Below are positions 34,866-45,562 of a DNA stretch of 64,000 nucleotides, one piece after another. Each line of letters begins with the position of its first letter. Position 1 is the first letter of the stretch. A program made the translations under genes and the position numbers. Location: contig NZ_CP041036.1 of the NCBI RefSeq assembly GCF_006385555.1, positions 62,001 through 126,000 on the forward strand, in the 5' to 3' direction. The stretch comes from Shewanella polaris (GTDB lineage Bacteria > Pseudomonadota > Gammaproteobacteria > Enterobacterales > Shewanellaceae). The notes beneath the pieces are model-generated. The model was not told the origin of the DNA and did not search any database. It worked only from the letters and a program-made list of their open reading frames with translations.

Positions 34866-37001
34866 TTAGAAGGTGTAACCGACATCTAAGCTCAGTGAAC
34901 GACCCGATGCTGGCACTCGTCCCGCTGGCGATACATCTAAGCCTCTAAAGTAGTATTCGTTATCAAATAGATTATTGACGGATAATCCCACTTTTAGGCC
35001 GTGACTATCTTGTTTGAAAAACTCAGTACCAATATTGAAGTTAACCACGGTATACGCAGGCACTTCTCCCGATGTACCAGATACATTCTCTTCAACTGTG
35101 TTAGCCAGGTCGGAAAATGATTTGCTGTAATAAAAGGCCATTAATCCTAAATCAACATCCTTAATACTGTATAAAGCACTGGCAGAAAGTTGATGTTTAG
35201 ACACATAAGCCAATTCGTTACCGGCAAATTCTCCATCAAGTTGTTCAGTATCTAAATAGTTGTAGGCACCCGTTAGAACCAGATCTGGTAGCGACATAGG
35301 TGAGTAAGTGCCTTCTAGCTCAATACCTTGGTTACGGGTTTGGCCAATATTGACGAACAGACTAACGTCACCGTCGTACTCTATTTTATTTTCAAAATCG
35401 ATACGGTAAGCCGCAATACTTAAGTTACTGCGTTCTGTTGGGGTAAAGCGTACGCCTGCTTCATAGTTCCACGATAGCTCTGATTCTAGAGTTTGATCTT
35501 TAGGCCATAATTGTGAAATTTGCGGCGTTCTCAATGAGCGTTGAGCATTGGTATACGCAAACCAATTTGAACTGAATTCGTAACCTAAAGTGATGCCCGG
35601 AAGCCACTCGGTCACGTGATTATCTTGGCTATAACCTTGTCCAACATTGGTAAAGGTCATGCGGACATCTTCATATCTTATGCCAGGGGTAATCGAAAAT
35701 GTGTCATCAAAGAATCCCACTTTATTACTCACATAATAGGCCATGGCATTAGTATCCATTTGCCAGTCGCGCGGACGAGTTGCAGTTTGAGTCGATTTTT
35801 CTATGTGGTTTAGTTGGTAGCTAATGTCTTCATTAATATAACGAGCACCAGCGATAATGTGCTGACTAATATCACCATCAATAAGCAGACTTGCAGTTGG
35901 CTCAATGCCAAACACGGTAAAGTCGCGTGGAGAGTTACGCAGATGAGTGGCTTCTTGCGTAGTATCACTCCAGCTAGTACCTAAATTACCGTCGGTGTCT
36001 TTGCTTGAGTCATAAAAATCCCACTGAAAATTACGTGAACTCTTATTACCAAATACTCTGAGATCAATCTCACCATAATCGATAATTTTCGAATCATCGA
36101 GAACATGGCTATATTTCAATGACACTCGTTTAGTATTGGCATTAAATTCATCATTAGGACGTAGAGATTGTTCTCGATCAGCTTCATATGCGGCGGTATT
36201 TAAGGCACCCGGTAGCTCAGAAAAAGCATCGTAATATTGAAGCGTGGCGTCTAAGCTGTTTTGCCCATCGATATTCCATAGGGTCTTTAACATTAGGTTT
36301 TTAATGTCGGTTTCGGAGTGTTCACGAAACGATTCCCCTTTGGTGATGTTGCCATCGAAACGCATCGAAAAATCTTCATTAACCGCGCCGCCAGTGCTGA
36401 CGTTAGTATCAAATAAGATATTACTGTCACCAAAGAAGGTCATGCGTTCATTAAGGCTGGTTTCCCAGTCTGTTGGGATTGGCTTTGAAATAAGGTTTAT
36501 TACGCCGCCAACGTTGTTAGGGCCATATTGAATCGATGCTCCACCGCGTGCTACATCAATTCTATCTATCATGAATAAGGTGGCAGGGAATAATGACTGG
36601 CCAGTGTGCCCATATGGCGCAAGTGTCATTGGGATCCCATCGAGTAAGACTTGGGCGTAGCCACTGCGGCTGCTGTCTAAACCTCGTACTGATATGTTAG
36701 GTAAAACCCCTGTTCCAGTTTCATCTTTAATTTTAATCCCAGGGACTTGTTGTAATGCAGTGTCAATTGATCTGGCTGCAGTGCGCTCTATTTGATCAGA
36801 GGTAATAATTGAGCGGTTACCGGTATAGGTTTTTAAATCAGCAACTTCAGAATTGCCCAATAAGCTCCCCGTCACCACAATGACTTCGGGTTTGACTTCT
36901 GTCTGACTTTTGTCGTCAGCAAATGCCGCTGAACTAGCAAGGCTGGCTGCAATGGCCACCGCAATGGTGGTCAAAGTGAATCTGGATTTTTCAGGTAACA
37001 T
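34866..37001 (-). CDS. TonB-dependent outer-membrane receptor, FecA-like
   Basis: 711 residues. A signal peptide (about 28 residues, ending AAFA) is followed by a TonB-box-like EVIVVTGSL, a plug domain (about 45-165: SIDTALQQVPGIKIKDETG, ISVRGLDSSRSGYAQVLLDGIPM, RIDVARGGASIQYGPNNVGGVINLI) and a beta-barrel ending with an aromatic residue (VGYTF). The plug wording is close to FecA-type ferric citrate receptors, but no N-terminal signalling domain of the FecA transducer type is present. The substrate is therefore an iron complex not determined by sequence. A strong Fur box lies upstream at 37283, so iron regulation is very likely. Confidence 0.88.
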   Translation of the reverse strand: MLPEKSRFTLTTIAVAIAASLASSAAFADDKSQTEVKPEVIVVTGSLLGNSEVADLKTYTGNRSIITSDQIERTAARSIDTALQQVPGIKIKDETGTGVLPNISVRGLDSSRSGYAQVLLDGIPMTLAPYGHTGQSLFPATLFMIDRIDVARGGASIQYGPNNVGGVINLISKPIPTDWETSLNERMTFFGDSNILFDTNVSTGGAVNEDFSMRFDGNITKGESFREHSETDIKNLMLKTLWNIDGQNSLDATLQYYDAFSELPGALNTAAYEADREQSLRPNDEFNANTKRVSLKYSHVLDDSKIIDYGEIDLRVFGNKSSRNFQWDFYDSSKDTDGNLGTSWSDTTQEATHLRNSPRDFTVFGIEPTASLLIDGDISQHIIAGARYINEDISYQLNHIEKSTQTATRPRDWQMDTNAMAYYVSNKVGFFDDTFSITPGIRYEDVRMTFTNVGQGYSQDNHVTEWLPGITLGYEFSSNWFAYTNAQRSLRTPQISQLWPKDQTLESELSWNYEAGVRFTPTERSNLSIAAYRIDFENKIEYDGDVSLFVNIGQTRNQGIELEGTYSPMSLPDLVLTGAYNYLDTEQLDGEFAGNELAYVSKHQLSASALYSIKDVDLGLMAFYYSKSFSDLANTVEENVSGTSGEVPAYTVVNFNIGTEFFKQDSHGLKVGLSVNNLFDNEYYFRGLDVSPAGRVPASGRSLSLDVGYTF

Positions 37002-37071
37002 GCATATTTCCTATGTTTGTTTGGTCTGTTTTAAAGTGATAAGTTGGCTTTTAAAGTTCATGCCTCTATCT

Positions 37072-37251
37072 TCAGCAATCAAAAATGTTTCGGTGTAAAT
37101 AAGCTTGTTGTTTAGGCGTGTTATCGATGACGTAAAAAGGAGTGTTTTCTGATGAGAAAGGAATTGTTAAGTTTTCGATTCCCAAAATAGCTTGTTGGTT
37201 ATTGGGAGCTAATTTCAATGGGCTGGTGGCGATAAAGCTGGAGGTAAACAT
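37072..37251 (-). CDS. Small ORF between the Fur box and the TonB receptor gene
   Basis: 59 residues from ATG 37251 (an in-frame TTG lies 9 bases upstream). The text MFTSSFIATSPLKLAPNNQQ has no recognised domain. It lies on the same strand as the receptor, between it and the Fur box, so it would be on the same iron-regulated transcript. It may be a small regulatory or leader peptide, or not coding at all. No ribosome site stands out. Confidence 0.35.
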   Translation of the reverse strand: MFTSSFIATSPLKLAPNNQQAILGIENLTIPFSSENTPFYVIDNTPKQQAYLHRNIFDC

Positions 37252-37282
37252 AATGATCAAAGTATATGTCGGTATTGATTTT

Positions 37283-37301
37283 GATAATTATTCTCATTTA
37301 T
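37283..37301 (-). promoter_or_regulatory. Fur box upstream of the FecA-like receptor gene
   Basis: GATAATTATTCTCATTTAT matches the 19-bp Fur consensus (GATAATGATAATCATTATC) at 13 of 19 positions, with both outer half-site cores readable. It sits about 280 bases before the receptor start and 30 before the small ORF, which suggests repression of that transcript by iron. Confidence 0.75.
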
Positions 37302-37875
37302 GGCGTAGCAGTCAAGACTCGTACTTGTACTTATGGTGTAGTTACTACAAAACCCCTATTTTAATAAGTTATTCAATCTTTATTTATTCAATAAAATCAT
37401 TAGCATGAGCTATTTTAGATACCTTGTTTTTGTAGATGTAAACTTTCAGTAAATTGTCAATGTGAATGAACTTGTATACAGAAATGAAATTGATAACTGA
37501 ACAATTCACCCAAACTCGTTTTATCTTAAATAGAGAGTGCTTCTATTGGTTTGGTCTTAGAGTAACTTATTGCATTTAAAGAGGATTAATAATTAATAGC
37601 ACAGTTAATATATTCATTACGATTGAAATGAATAGCCTATAAATCTGATAAATAACAATGTGGTAGTTTTTCCTTCCCCTTTTGTGCTATTTCGATATAT
37701 CAATAGATTAAAATGTTATAGGTACTAATGGTATTTATTGATGAATAGTTGTGCAAAATTTTGACGTTCTGATATCGTTCGCGAAATAGAGCATAGGGTT
37801 GTGTACCAAGACATTTTGCCGCAATAACCGCTCTGGAACTCGCATATTAACGCTGTATTTTTTAGGTAGCCTATT
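37302..37875. other. Gene-free divergent region between iron-receptor and glucan genes
   Basis: 574 bases, very AT-rich, stops in all frames, no convincing ORF or ribosome site. Promoters for the receptor (minus strand) and for opgG (plus strand) are expected here. Confidence 0.5.
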
Positions 37876-39555
37876 ATGGTTAGCTTACTGAGTAGTCGTA
37901 CTTCGGCCTCATCTCAAACTATCAAAAAATCACTAACGTGTTTGTCGTTAGCTATAGCTGCAGGGTTTTGTTTTAATCTTGCTGCACAAGAACCCACTCC
38001 GCCGATCATTGCACCAACATCGCCTAGCGTGATCATACCGCAGCGAACTTATGTAGATGAACAAGCGATTGTGAAATCACCTAATAATTTGAACACAGAA
38101 ACCAAAGTTCGTTTTGCTAAAACGGCTAACTTTGACTCTGATTCGGTGGTTAAGATTGCGCGCAAATTAGCGCAAAACCCCTATGTGGATCTTAAGGACC
38201 CTTTACCGCCTGGGTTGGCTAAAATATCTTACGATGAATATCGCGACATTCGCTTTAAGCCAGAAGCTTCTATTTGGAAAGCCGAAGGTTTGCCATATCA
38301 AATGCAATTGTTCCATCGGGGTTTTTATTTCCAAGACTTGATTGAAATTGCCCTAGTTGAAGGTAAGCAAGCCACCCACTTAGCCTATAACTCAGAGTTT
38401 TTTACTGCAGGTGATGTGTTGAGTCAGCGTTTGCCGACCCAAGATATTGGCTATTCTGGTTTACGTATCCATTATCCGTTAAATACCCCAGCATATTTTG
38501 ATGAGCTTATGGTATTTCAAGGGGCGAGTTATTTTCGTGCATTGGGTAAAGGCAACGATTACGGCTTGTCTTCAAGGGGCTTAGCGTTAAATACCGCTGA
38601 ACCTGAAGGCGAAGAATTTCCTATATTTCGTGCTTTTTGGGTTGAACGCCCAAACACCGACAGTAACTTAATTGTGGTGCATGCATTGTTAGACAGCCCT
38701 AGTGTTGCTGGGGCATATCGATTTTCAGTTAGACCTGGCGAAAACACTCATATTGATGTGGAAGCGACCTTATTTCCGCGCAAAGAGTTAGTTAAAGTCG
38801 GTTTAGCACCAAGCACAAGTATGTTTTTACATTCAATGAATGGTCGTCAAAACACCGATGACTTTAGACCAGAAGTACATGATTCTGATGCGCTATTGAT
38901 CTTAAATGGTCGCGGCGAGCGTTTATGGCGTCCATTAGCTAATCCAAAGCAATTGCAAGTGAGTGCCTTTATGGACAACTCTCCTCAAGGTTTTGGCTTA
39001 ATTCAGCGGGAACGCAGTTTTGATGCGTATCAAGATCTCGAAGCCCACTACGAGCGTCGCCCAAGTTTATGGGTTGAACCGGTCGGAAATTGGGGCGCGG
39101 GTGAAGTGGTGTTAACCGAAATACCAACCGACTCTGAAATACATGACAACATCGTCAGTTACTGGAAACCTAAACAACCTATTGCAGCGGGTAGCGAGTT
39201 TCATTTTACTTATCGATTAATTTGGGGCAACGAGCCCGAAGTTGACGACGGCACCGTAATTGTTGCCCGAACTGCCAGTGGTCGAGCAGATCTCGCTAAA
39301 GCGACACCGAGACGTTTATTTGTTATCGACTATCAAGTTAAAGAAGGCAATAACGATGAAATTCCGGTGGCCAAAGTGCAGAGTTCAGCCGGTGAAGTGA
39401 CCAATGTGGTGGTATCTCGTCAGCCTAAAACTAATGGCTATCGTTTGGCATTTGAAATGGATCCACAAGATGCTGAATTGATTGAACTACGTGCTGAGCT
39501 TAAGTTTACTGGCCCACGCGATGTAGAAACCTGGCTTTATCGTTGGACTAAATAG
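37876..39555 (+). CDS. opgG: Glucan biosynthesis protein G (osmoregulated periplasmic glucans)
   Basis: 559 residues. A signal peptide (about 35 residues ending LAAQ) sends it to the periplasm. The MdoG/OpgG domain starts with [25 protein letters not shown] and [18 protein letters not shown] [15 protein letters not shown], then the catalytic-half [18 protein letters not shown] and FRAFWVERP blocks. It adds or shapes the beta-1,6 branches of OPG. It is followed by opgH after 8 bases, so both are cotranscribed. Length is normal for the family (about 510-550) plus a proline-rich leader region. Confidence 0.93.
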   Translation: MVSLLSSRTSASSQTIKKSLTCLSLAIAAGFCFNLAAQEPTPPIIAPTSPSVIIPQRTYVDEQAIVKSPNNLNTETKVRFAKTANFDSDSVVKIARKLAQNPYVDLKDPLPPGLAKISYDEYRDIRFKPEASIWKAEGLPYQMQLFHRGFYFQDLIEIALVEGKQATHLAYNSEFFTAGDVLSQRLPTQDIGYSGLRIHYPLNTPAYFDELMVFQGASYFRALGKGNDYGLSSRGLALNTAEPEGEEFPIFRAFWVERPNTDSNLIVVHALLDSPSVAGAYRFSVRPGENTHIDVEATLFPRKELVKVGLAPSTSMFLHSMNGRQNTDDFRPEVHDSDALLILNGRGERLWRPLANPKQLQVSAFMDNSPQGFGLIQRERSFDAYQDLEAHYERRPSLWVEPVGNWGAGEVVLTEIPTDSEIHDNIVSYWKPKQPIAAGSEFHFTYRLIWGNEPEVDDGTVIVARTASGRADLAKATPRRLFVIDYQVKEGNNDEIPVAKVQSSAGEVTNVVVSRQPKTNGYRLAFEMDPQDAELIELRAELKFTGPRDVETWLYRWTK

Positions 39556-39563
39556 TAGCAAAC

Positions 39564-41750
39564 ATGATGCAGACTGAATCTACTATTAGCGACATTGAAA
39601 CCACACTGGTTGGCGGTACGGCTATGCCGTTAGAACGACCAAGCCCAATGGAGCCGCAAAGTTTACGTGCGTTGTCAGAAGGCATGCCACGTAAAAGTAT
39701 TATCGCCAATGGTGTAAAGTCAGACGGATTACGTCGCCTTTTAGTGGTTGGTAGCGCTGCTATTATGTCGGTAATGGCTATTTATGAAATGGTGTCGGTA
39801 TTTAATGTCGGCGGTGTAACTCCGCTGGAATACATTGTTTTAGTCTTGTTTGCGGTTAACTTTTGTTGGATTGCATTGGCATTTAGTGGCGGCATAGCCG
39901 GCTTTATTATGTTACTCAAAAAGCCTTCTACAAAAACTGCCGAAAGCATAAAGCTACATACCCGCACCGCGATATTAATGCCAACTTATAATGAATCGCC
40001 AGATCGCGTTTTTGCTGCGGTCGAAGTAATGGCAATGGCATTGGTTGAGTCGGGCGAAGCACATGCTTTTGATTGGTTTATATTAAGCGATACTACCGAC
40101 CCCGATATTGCGTTAGCGGAAGAGCAGGCATTTTTAATATTGCGTCATCAAGTGAGCAAAGATGCGCGGGTCTATTATCGTCGCCGTCGTAAAAATGATG
40201 CCCGTAAAGCCGGTAATGTGGGTGACTTTTGTAAACGCTGGGGCGCCCGATACGACCATTTGTTAGTGCTAGACGCCGACAGTTTAATGGAAACCCACAC
40301 TATTGTTAGTTTAGCTCAGCGTATGCAGGCTGATCCTGATGCTGGGCTAATCCAAACCATTCCGTATTTAATCAATGGCAACACTTTAATGGCGCGGCTA
40401 CAGCAATTTGCTGCGCGTATTTATGGTCCGGTTATTGGTACTGGTTTGTCTTGGTGGGCGGATAAAGAAGGTAACTTTTGGGGCCATAATGCCATCATCC
40501 GTACACAGGCTTTTATGAGCGCTGCGGGGTTACCCAATCTTGCAGGAAAGCCGCCTTTTGGCGGTCATATCATGAGCCACGACTTTGTTGAGGCTGCGTT
40601 GATTCGACGTGCTGGTTGGAGCGTAGTGATTGCAGCTGATCTTCCTGGATCTTACGAAGAATGCCCTCCGTCTATTATCGATTTAGCGGTGCGCGATCGT
40701 CGTTGGTGCCAAGGAAATTTACAACACTCGCGAGTATTGTTTGCCAAAGGATTGCATTGGGTGAGCCGTTTACATTTGCTCTCTGGGATTATGGCCTACT
40801 TGTCATCTTCTTTTTGGTTATTGCTCATTCTATCTGGGTTAATGCTGGCATTGCAGGCACATTTTATTCGCCCAGAATATTTTACTGATCAGTTTTCGCT
40901 ATTTCCCACTTGGCCAGTAATGGACTCAGACCGTGCATTACGCTTGTTTTACATCACCATGGGAATATTGTTTGGCCCCAAAATATTTGGCGTGTTGTTA
41001 TTACTGAAAAATAGCAAGATGAGCCGGCAATTGGGCGGTCGGGATAAAGTGATAATTAGCATTGTGGTGGAAGTTATTTTATCGGCACTTATCGCACCGA
41101 TTATGATGCTTATTCATTGTGGCGCTGTAATATCGATTTTAGCCGGACGCGATAGTGGCTGGGCGCCACAGAGGCGTGACGATGGCAGCTTACCTTGGTT
41201 AACACTGACTTATCGCCATCGTTGGCATATGTTAATTGGAGTGCTATTAGGTTACGCGGCTGTATTGGATTCGCTTACTTTACTCGCTTGGATGAGCCCA
41301 GCGCTAATCGGTTTATGGCTAGCTGTGCCGCTTTCTGCCATGACAGGTTCGGAACGTTTGGGGTTGTGGGTCAAGCGTATGCACATTTTGGCCACTCCTG
41401 AAGAGATATGCCCGCCAAAGCTTAGCCTTGAGTCGCTATCACGTCGTGAAGAATATAGTAATGCCATTGCTCAACCGTGGACCTTATCAAGGTTGTTGCA
41501 AGACCCAGAGTTAATGGCGCTTCATTTAGACATTATTGATAAAAGACCACACCGTTTACCCGGTTCTGCGGTTGAGTCACTCGAAGCCATTACTCGGGTA
41601 AAAGTACAAGAAGCACAATGCCAATATAGTATTACCGACCTATTTACGCGCCAAGAGTTAGCGTATTTACTGGGTAATCCTTTATTGCTAAAACAGTTAC
41701 AAAAGCTGCCTGAGCAATATGTCACCGAAGGCATCGTGTCTTTTTGTTAG
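39564..41750 (+). CDS. opgH: Glucans biosynthesis glucosyltransferase H
   Basis: 728 residues. OpgH/MdoH is an inner-membrane family-2 glycosyltransferase that makes the beta-1,2 glucan backbone from UDP-glucose on acyl carrier protein. Seen are a cytoplasmic N-terminal region of about 65 residues, two membrane helices, the GT2 domain with [20 protein letters not shown] (DxD, near residue 236) and the [12 protein letters not shown] motif (the Q/RxxRW type), then further helices. It forms the pair with opgG. Confidence 0.93.
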   Translation: MMQTESTISDIETTLVGGTAMPLERPSPMEPQSLRALSEGMPRKSIIANGVKSDGLRRLLVVGSAAIMSVMAIYEMVSVFNVGGVTPLEYIVLVLFAVNFCWIALAFSGGIAGFIMLLKKPSTKTAESIKLHTRTAILMPTYNESPDRVFAAVEVMAMALVESGEAHAFDWFILSDTTDPDIALAEEQAFLILRHQVSKDARVYYRRRRKNDARKAGNVGDFCKRWGARYDHLLVLDADSLMETHTIVSLAQRMQADPDAGLIQTIPYLINGNTLMARLQQFAARIYGPVIGTGLSWWADKEGNFWGHNAIIRTQAFMSAAGLPNLAGKPPFGGHIMSHDFVEAALIRRAGWSVVIAADLPGSYEECPPSIIDLAVRDRRWCQGNLQHSRVLFAKGLHWVSRLHLLSGIMAYLSSSFWLLLILSGLMLALQAHFIRPEYFTDQFSLFPTWPVMDSDRALRLFYITMGILFGPKIFGVLLLLKNSKMSRQLGGRDKVIISIVVEVILSALIAPIMMLIHCGAVISILAGRDSGWAPQRRDDGSLPWLTLTYRHRWHMLIGVLLGYAAVLDSLTLLAWMSPALIGLWLAVPLSAMTGSERLGLWVKRMHILATPEEICPPKLSLESLSRREEYSNAIAQPWTLSRLLQDPELMALHLDIIDKRPHRLPGSAVESLEAITRVKVQEAQCQYSITDLFTRQELAYLLGNPLLLKQLQKLPEQYVTEGIVSFC

Positions 41751-41778
41751 GTGAGTGTTTACTTTAGTATTGATGTGC

Positions 41779-41815
41779 AAAAAGCCCTGCCGATGAATAT
41801 CGACAGGGCTTTTGT
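41779..41815 (+). terminator. Terminator after opgH
   Basis: Stem AAAGCCCTGCCGAT / ATCGACAGGGCTTT (one C/A mismatch) with a 4-nt loop and a short T-run. Confidence 0.8.
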
Positions 41816-41991
41816 GTTTATGGTGCTTTCAGTACGCACTTAAACTTACAATGACAATAGCGGATTATGTGATCGCTATAGATTGTGAGCTGGTCACTTA
41901 TCGGCCATAATTTTAACTCGTGACGTTAATCCGTTACGTTAACCAGTATCCTTAGTCACTCACTTATCAATGGCGTGTATTCATACCTCTT

Positions 41992-43422
41992 ATGGCTTTA
42001 GATTATTCATCTAGTTCCGCTAATGCTTGTTCACGCAGTCGCGATAGATTGTCGTGGCTGAGGTGTACCTTACGACGTAGCCAGCAAGAAGCGGTGGCGT
42101 CGTCTACCATGACTGCCACCAGTGATAACTTTTTTAATGCTTATGCCATATTCTTAGGGGCAAGCCTAGGCCAAATGGGTTGGGTGACGGGCTTACCGCA
42201 GCTGTTTGGTGCTATGACACAGCTGTTGTCTGTTTGGTTGGCGAGTCATTTTAGCCGTCGGCAGTTTATTGTCGCATGTGCGGTTTTGCAAGCAGTTGTG
42301 GTATTGGCCATGGGCGCACTTGCGGCGTTTAGACCAGATAATGCAGTGTGGATATTTATTGGCTTGGCGGTGCTATATCAAGGATTTATCAATCTCATTC
42401 AACCGCACTGGCGTGCATGGATGGGCATGATAGTGCCGCAGCGTCGTCGTGGAGCCTTTTTTGCTTCTCGCACCCGCTTAACCATGATGGCATCGCTGAG
42501 TGTGTTCTTTGTCGGCGGTGGCATATTAACGCTAACTGACTCGGTACAGATGGCATGGTTAGGGTTTAGCTTACTGTTTTCGATTGCTGCTATGGGGCGT
42601 TTTGCATCAGCTTGGTTGCTATTGCAAATGCACGACCCAGAACCGAGAGTGGCAAAAGCATCAGGGGTGTTTACTCAAACCCTATATAACTTTCGCCAAG
42701 CATGGAAAGATAAAACCTTCCGCCATTACAGTTTATTTGTGGCGGGTATGCAGTGCATGGTGGCAATTTCGGCACCGTTTTTTGCTGTGTATATGTTGGA
42801 CGATCTGCAATTTAGCTATTTTGAATTCGTCCTTTCGAGCGTAGCGTCTATTTTTACTCAGTTCATCACGTTAAGATTTTGGGGCCGCTTTAGCGATTTA
42901 TATGGCAATCGGTTAGTGATGATTATCACCAGCTGTTTAATTCCGAGTTTGCCATTACTATGGTTATTCTCTGATAATTATTTATACATTCTTGCCATTC
43001 AAGCATTTGCCGGTTTTGGTTGGAGCGGCTTTACCTTAAGCACTGCTAATTATCTTTACGATATTCGCCCCTTTCGCAGTGACTTTGCCATCTATGCCGC
43101 CTTACAAGCAGGCTTAAGTGCCGGTTTTGTATTTATTGGTGCTATGGTCGGTGGCGTAATAGCCTCATATTCTGAAGCATTTCTAATCTGGTCAGGGTTG
43201 GACGCTTGGTTAAGCAGTCCAATATTTGTGGTGTTTATTGTATCAACCTGTATGCGGTCGTTAATGGCATTGTGGTTTATTCCGCGCTCGGTCGAGCCCA
43301 AAACTCGCCCAAGGCCTCAATTGCTGACACTTATTTTCCGTATCCGTGGCTTTAACGCCATTTCAGGCGTTAGCTTAGATTGGCTAACCGTCGCTAAGAA
43401 AAAGCGCAATAAAGATAAATAA
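41992..43422 (+). CDS. MFS transporter next to the opgGH operon
   Basis: 476 residues, twelve predicted helices, with the first part (about 45 residues) charged and cytoplasmic. MFS-type features are GLPQLFGAMTQLLSVWLASHFSRR and WIFIGLAVLYQGFINLIQPHWRAWMGMIVPQRRRGAFFASRTR. The family is MFS_1, subgroup not recognised. It starts 241 bases after opgH behind a terminator, so it is probably its own transcription unit. A role with periplasmic glucans is not supported beyond position. Confidence 0.75.
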   Translation: MALDYSSSSANACSRSRDRLSWLRCTLRRSQQEAVASSTMTATSDNFFNAYAIFLGASLGQMGWVTGLPQLFGAMTQLLSVWLASHFSRRQFIVACAVLQAVVVLAMGALAAFRPDNAVWIFIGLAVLYQGFINLIQPHWRAWMGMIVPQRRRGAFFASRTRLTMMASLSVFFVGGGILTLTDSVQMAWLGFSLLFSIAAMGRFASAWLLLQMHDPEPRVAKASGVFTQTLYNFRQAWKDKTFRHYSLFVAGMQCMVAISAPFFAVYMLDDLQFSYFEFVLSSVASIFTQFITLRFWGRFSDLYGNRLVMIITSCLIPSLPLLWLFSDNYLYILAIQAFAGFGWSGFTLSTANYLYDIRPFRSDFAIYAALQAGLSAGFVFIGAMVGGVIASYSEAFLIWSGLDAWLSSPIFVVFIVSTCMRSLMALWFIPRSVEPKTRPRPQLLTLIFRIRGFNAISGVSLDWLTVAKKKRNKDK

Positions 43423-43504
43423 CCGCTGCGAGATATATAAACGGTTAAAAGCTGCTGCCGCGCGAGTAGTGCTGTATTAACTGGCTCATTCTAAATTTAA
43501 ATCG

Positions 43505-44227
43505 TTAAAGTCGGTAATCAAAAAACTTACGTTTATCAGGCCCTGCTGCATTAGCGCTAATTTTATTTGGGTGTTTATATTCATCCCAGCTGGCCACATT
43601 GCGGCCCATGTTTAACTGTGGAAAGTTTGGTTGTGGGAGTTCGGCCGTATCAGGCTCAACTAAATCAATAAACTGCAGCAAGGTAGCAAAGCTACCAGCA
43701 ACGCTGATATCAATGGTTATAAAGTCATCTCGCCCTGCAAAATAGCTCAACACTTGCTGCTGGTGGCGTTGATAACAGGCCGTTAAATGGTCGTCATCAA
43801 ACACATCTTCAACCTGCCATATATCAAAACAATGATTAAAGCTGCGTTTCATTATTGGATGAAAGCGACCATTGTCCTTATCTAAATGTACTAACATTCT
43901 GCTCAATAGCATTTGCATCGACGGTAACCACTTATCTAGCGGCCTATCTAAATAGACAAATTTAGCGTTGGGGAATAGCGTATCTAATTGTTGGTAATCA
44001 CTAAAGCAGGGCGCATCAGATACCGCATCGGCCAACATAAATGCCTGTTTAGTAAAGGCCTGATGGGCAACCGTTAACCCTTGCTCAAGCAAGGCCACAC
44101 TTACACTGGTAGTGCCGGTACGCGGCAAACCGATAATAAATACTTTATTAGCCAACTTGTTCGTCAAAGTGGGTTTAGGCATATCGGCTTGTGGCGTTGT
44201 TGATAGTTCAGTCGGCTTGGGTGTCAT
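43505..44227 (-). CDS. Sulfotransferase-family protein
   Basis: 240 residues. The PAPS-binding 5'-phosphosulfate loop is GLPRTGTTS near residues 33-41, followed by the 3'-phosphate-binding segment VYLDRPLDKWLPSM near 92-105. The rest is typical of the small sulfotransferase-like family. The substrate is unknown; small-molecule, glycan and peptide acceptors are all possible. An ATG 15 codons in (MPKPTLTN) is an alternative start. Confidence 0.8.
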   Translation of the reverse strand: MTPKPTELSTTPQADMPKPTLTNKLANKVFIIGLPRTGTTSVSVALLEQGLTVAHQAFTKQAFMLADAVSDAPCFSDYQQLDTLFPNAKFVYLDRPLDKWLPSMQMLLSRMLVHLDKDNGRFHPIMKRSFNHCFDIWQVEDVFDDDHLTACYQRHQQQVLSYFAGRDDFITIDISVAGSFATLLQFIDLVEPDTAELPQPNFPQLNMGRNVASWDEYKHPNKISANAAGPDKRKFFDYRL

Positions 44228-44344
44228 TATTTACAGTCGCATTGGGTTATTTGAAGGTTATTGAATCAGTAAATGATTATACCGAAATGCCAGCCAAGGT
44301 GTTATCGAGCTTGCTAGTAGGAGTCATGAGGCAATTAACTATCC

Positions 44345-44371
44345 TATTCGCCTCATATGGTGAGGCGAATA
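44345..44371. promoter_or_regulatory. Upstream palindrome 1 of the fic gene
   Basis: Perfect 11-bp arms TATTCGCCTCA and TGAGGCGAATA around TATGG, 85 bases before the fic start. A weaker second copy follows at 44378; centre-to-centre distance is 33 bp, about three helical turns. It probably binds a dimeric HTH regulator, perhaps the Fic protein itself through its C-terminal HTH. Confidence 0.7.
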
Positions 44372-44377
44372 AATTGC

Positions 44378-44404
44378 TATTTGCCTCATATGGTGAGTAG
44401 AATA
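44378..44404. promoter_or_regulatory. Upstream palindrome 2 of the fic gene (degenerate)
   Basis: Arms TATTTGCCTCA and TGAGTAGAATA around TATGG; the core CCTCATATGGTGAG is shared with palindrome 1, with three arm mismatches. It lies 52 bases before the fic start, near a possible promoter. Confidence 0.6.
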
Positions 44405-44455
44405 GGTTAGTGTTTGCATCAAAGCAGTATTTAAGTCAGCTAAACAGAGGTTAAT

Positions 44456-45562
44456 ATGTGGATTTGGCAACAACAAGAATGGCCTGATTTTGTATGGGAC
44501 CATATCCGTATTAATCCTTTATTGCGTCAAATTCAATTTAACCAAGGTTTGCTACTGGGTAAGATAGGCACTGAATCTGTTAGTCAATGGACACTCGATA
44601 CTATGATCGCCAACATCGTATATTCAAGTGCGATAGAAGGCGAAACACTCAACGCATTGTCTGTACGTTCATCTTTGGCCAATAAACTTGGGGTGAGCGA
44701 AGAAAATCCTTATCCCACAACTGCACAAACCGATGGTTTAGCCGTTATCACCTTAGATGCGCTACAAAACTGGCAACAGCCACTTAGCCTAATGCGTATT
44801 TTAGATTGGCATGCTCTGTTGTTTCCGAGTAACCAAGCCGTGTTTAATCCTGTTATTGGCGGTAAGCTACGCGGCGATGAGCCTATGCAGGTGGTATCGG
44901 GGCGTTTAGACAAACCGACAGTCCATTTTGAAGCGCCTCCTCGAGATACGCTAGACCAAAGTTTAACGCAGTTTATTGAGTGGTTTAATCAATCACTAAA
45001 ACAGGCTGACCTTGATCCGCTAGTACGAGCAGCCATCACTCATTTGTGGTTTGTTACCTTGCATCCGCTTGATGATGGTAATGGACGTATTACCCGTTTG
45101 CTGACCGATTTAGCATTAGCGCAAGCTGAACATCGTTCGATTCATTTTTACGCTATGTCAGTTAGCATACTTGAGCGACGTAAAGCTTATTACTCGATAT
45201 TAGAGTCTACCCAACAGGGTCATCTCGATATTACACCTTGGCTACTATGGTTTTTAGACACCTTAAATGATGCTGTTCAACACACTCTCAATAACATTGA
45301 ACAAACCATCGCGAAAACCCAATTCTGGCTTCGTGTCGATCGGCGCTTACTCACTCCAACATTAACAACAGAACAAGTTAAGGTACTTAACCGGCTGCTT
45401 GATGGTGATTTTAGTGATGGGATCAGCAGCAGCCAATATCAAAAAGTGGCTAAAGTCAGCCGCGCAACCGCAACTCGCCATTTAGCTCAACTAGTTGAAC
45501 AACAATGTTTGGTCAAAACCGGTGCGGGCGGAAGGAGCACAAGGTATGTGTTGCTTAATTAA
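44456..45562 (+). CDS. Fic-domain protein with N-terminal DUF4172 and C-terminal winged HTH
   Basis: 368 residues. DUF4172 starts MWIWQQQEWPDF. The class II autoinhibitory helix has S57-x3-E61-G62 (SSAIEGE). The Fic active site is H203-PLDDGNGR-211, with the catalytic His and the Arg and Gly residues needed for AMP transfer intact. The C-terminal end (about 305-368) is a winged HTH (YQKVAKVSRATATRHLAQLVEQ). Fic proteins usually AMPylate a partner; with an HTH end, some act as autoregulators. It sits after two palindromes and is convergent with the methyltransferase gene (4-bp stop overlap). It is part of a 44-49 kb accessory cluster. Confidence 0.88.
   Translation: MWIWQQQEWPDFVWDHIRINPLLRQIQFNQGLLLGKIGTESVSQWTLDTMIANIVYSSAIEGETLNALSVRSSLANKLGVSEENPYPTTAQTDGLAVITLDALQNWQQPLSLMRILDWHALLFPSNQAVFNPVIGGKLRGDEPMQVVSGRLDKPTVHFEAPPRDTLDQSLTQFIEWFNQSLKQADLDPLVRAAITHLWFVTLHPLDDGNGRITRLLTDLALAQAEHRSIHFYAMSVSILERRKAYYSILESTQQGHLDITPWLLWFLDTLNDAVQHTLNNIEQTIAKTQFWLRVDRRLLTPTLTTEQVKVLNRLLDGDFSDGISSSQYQKVAKVSRATATRHLAQLVEQQCLVKTGAGGRSTRYVLLN

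Noticed and set aside
37142..37408. 88-residue ORF on the plus strand
   Set aside because: It crosses the Fur box and is opposite the small ORF; no ribosome site and biased composition typical of a chance frame.
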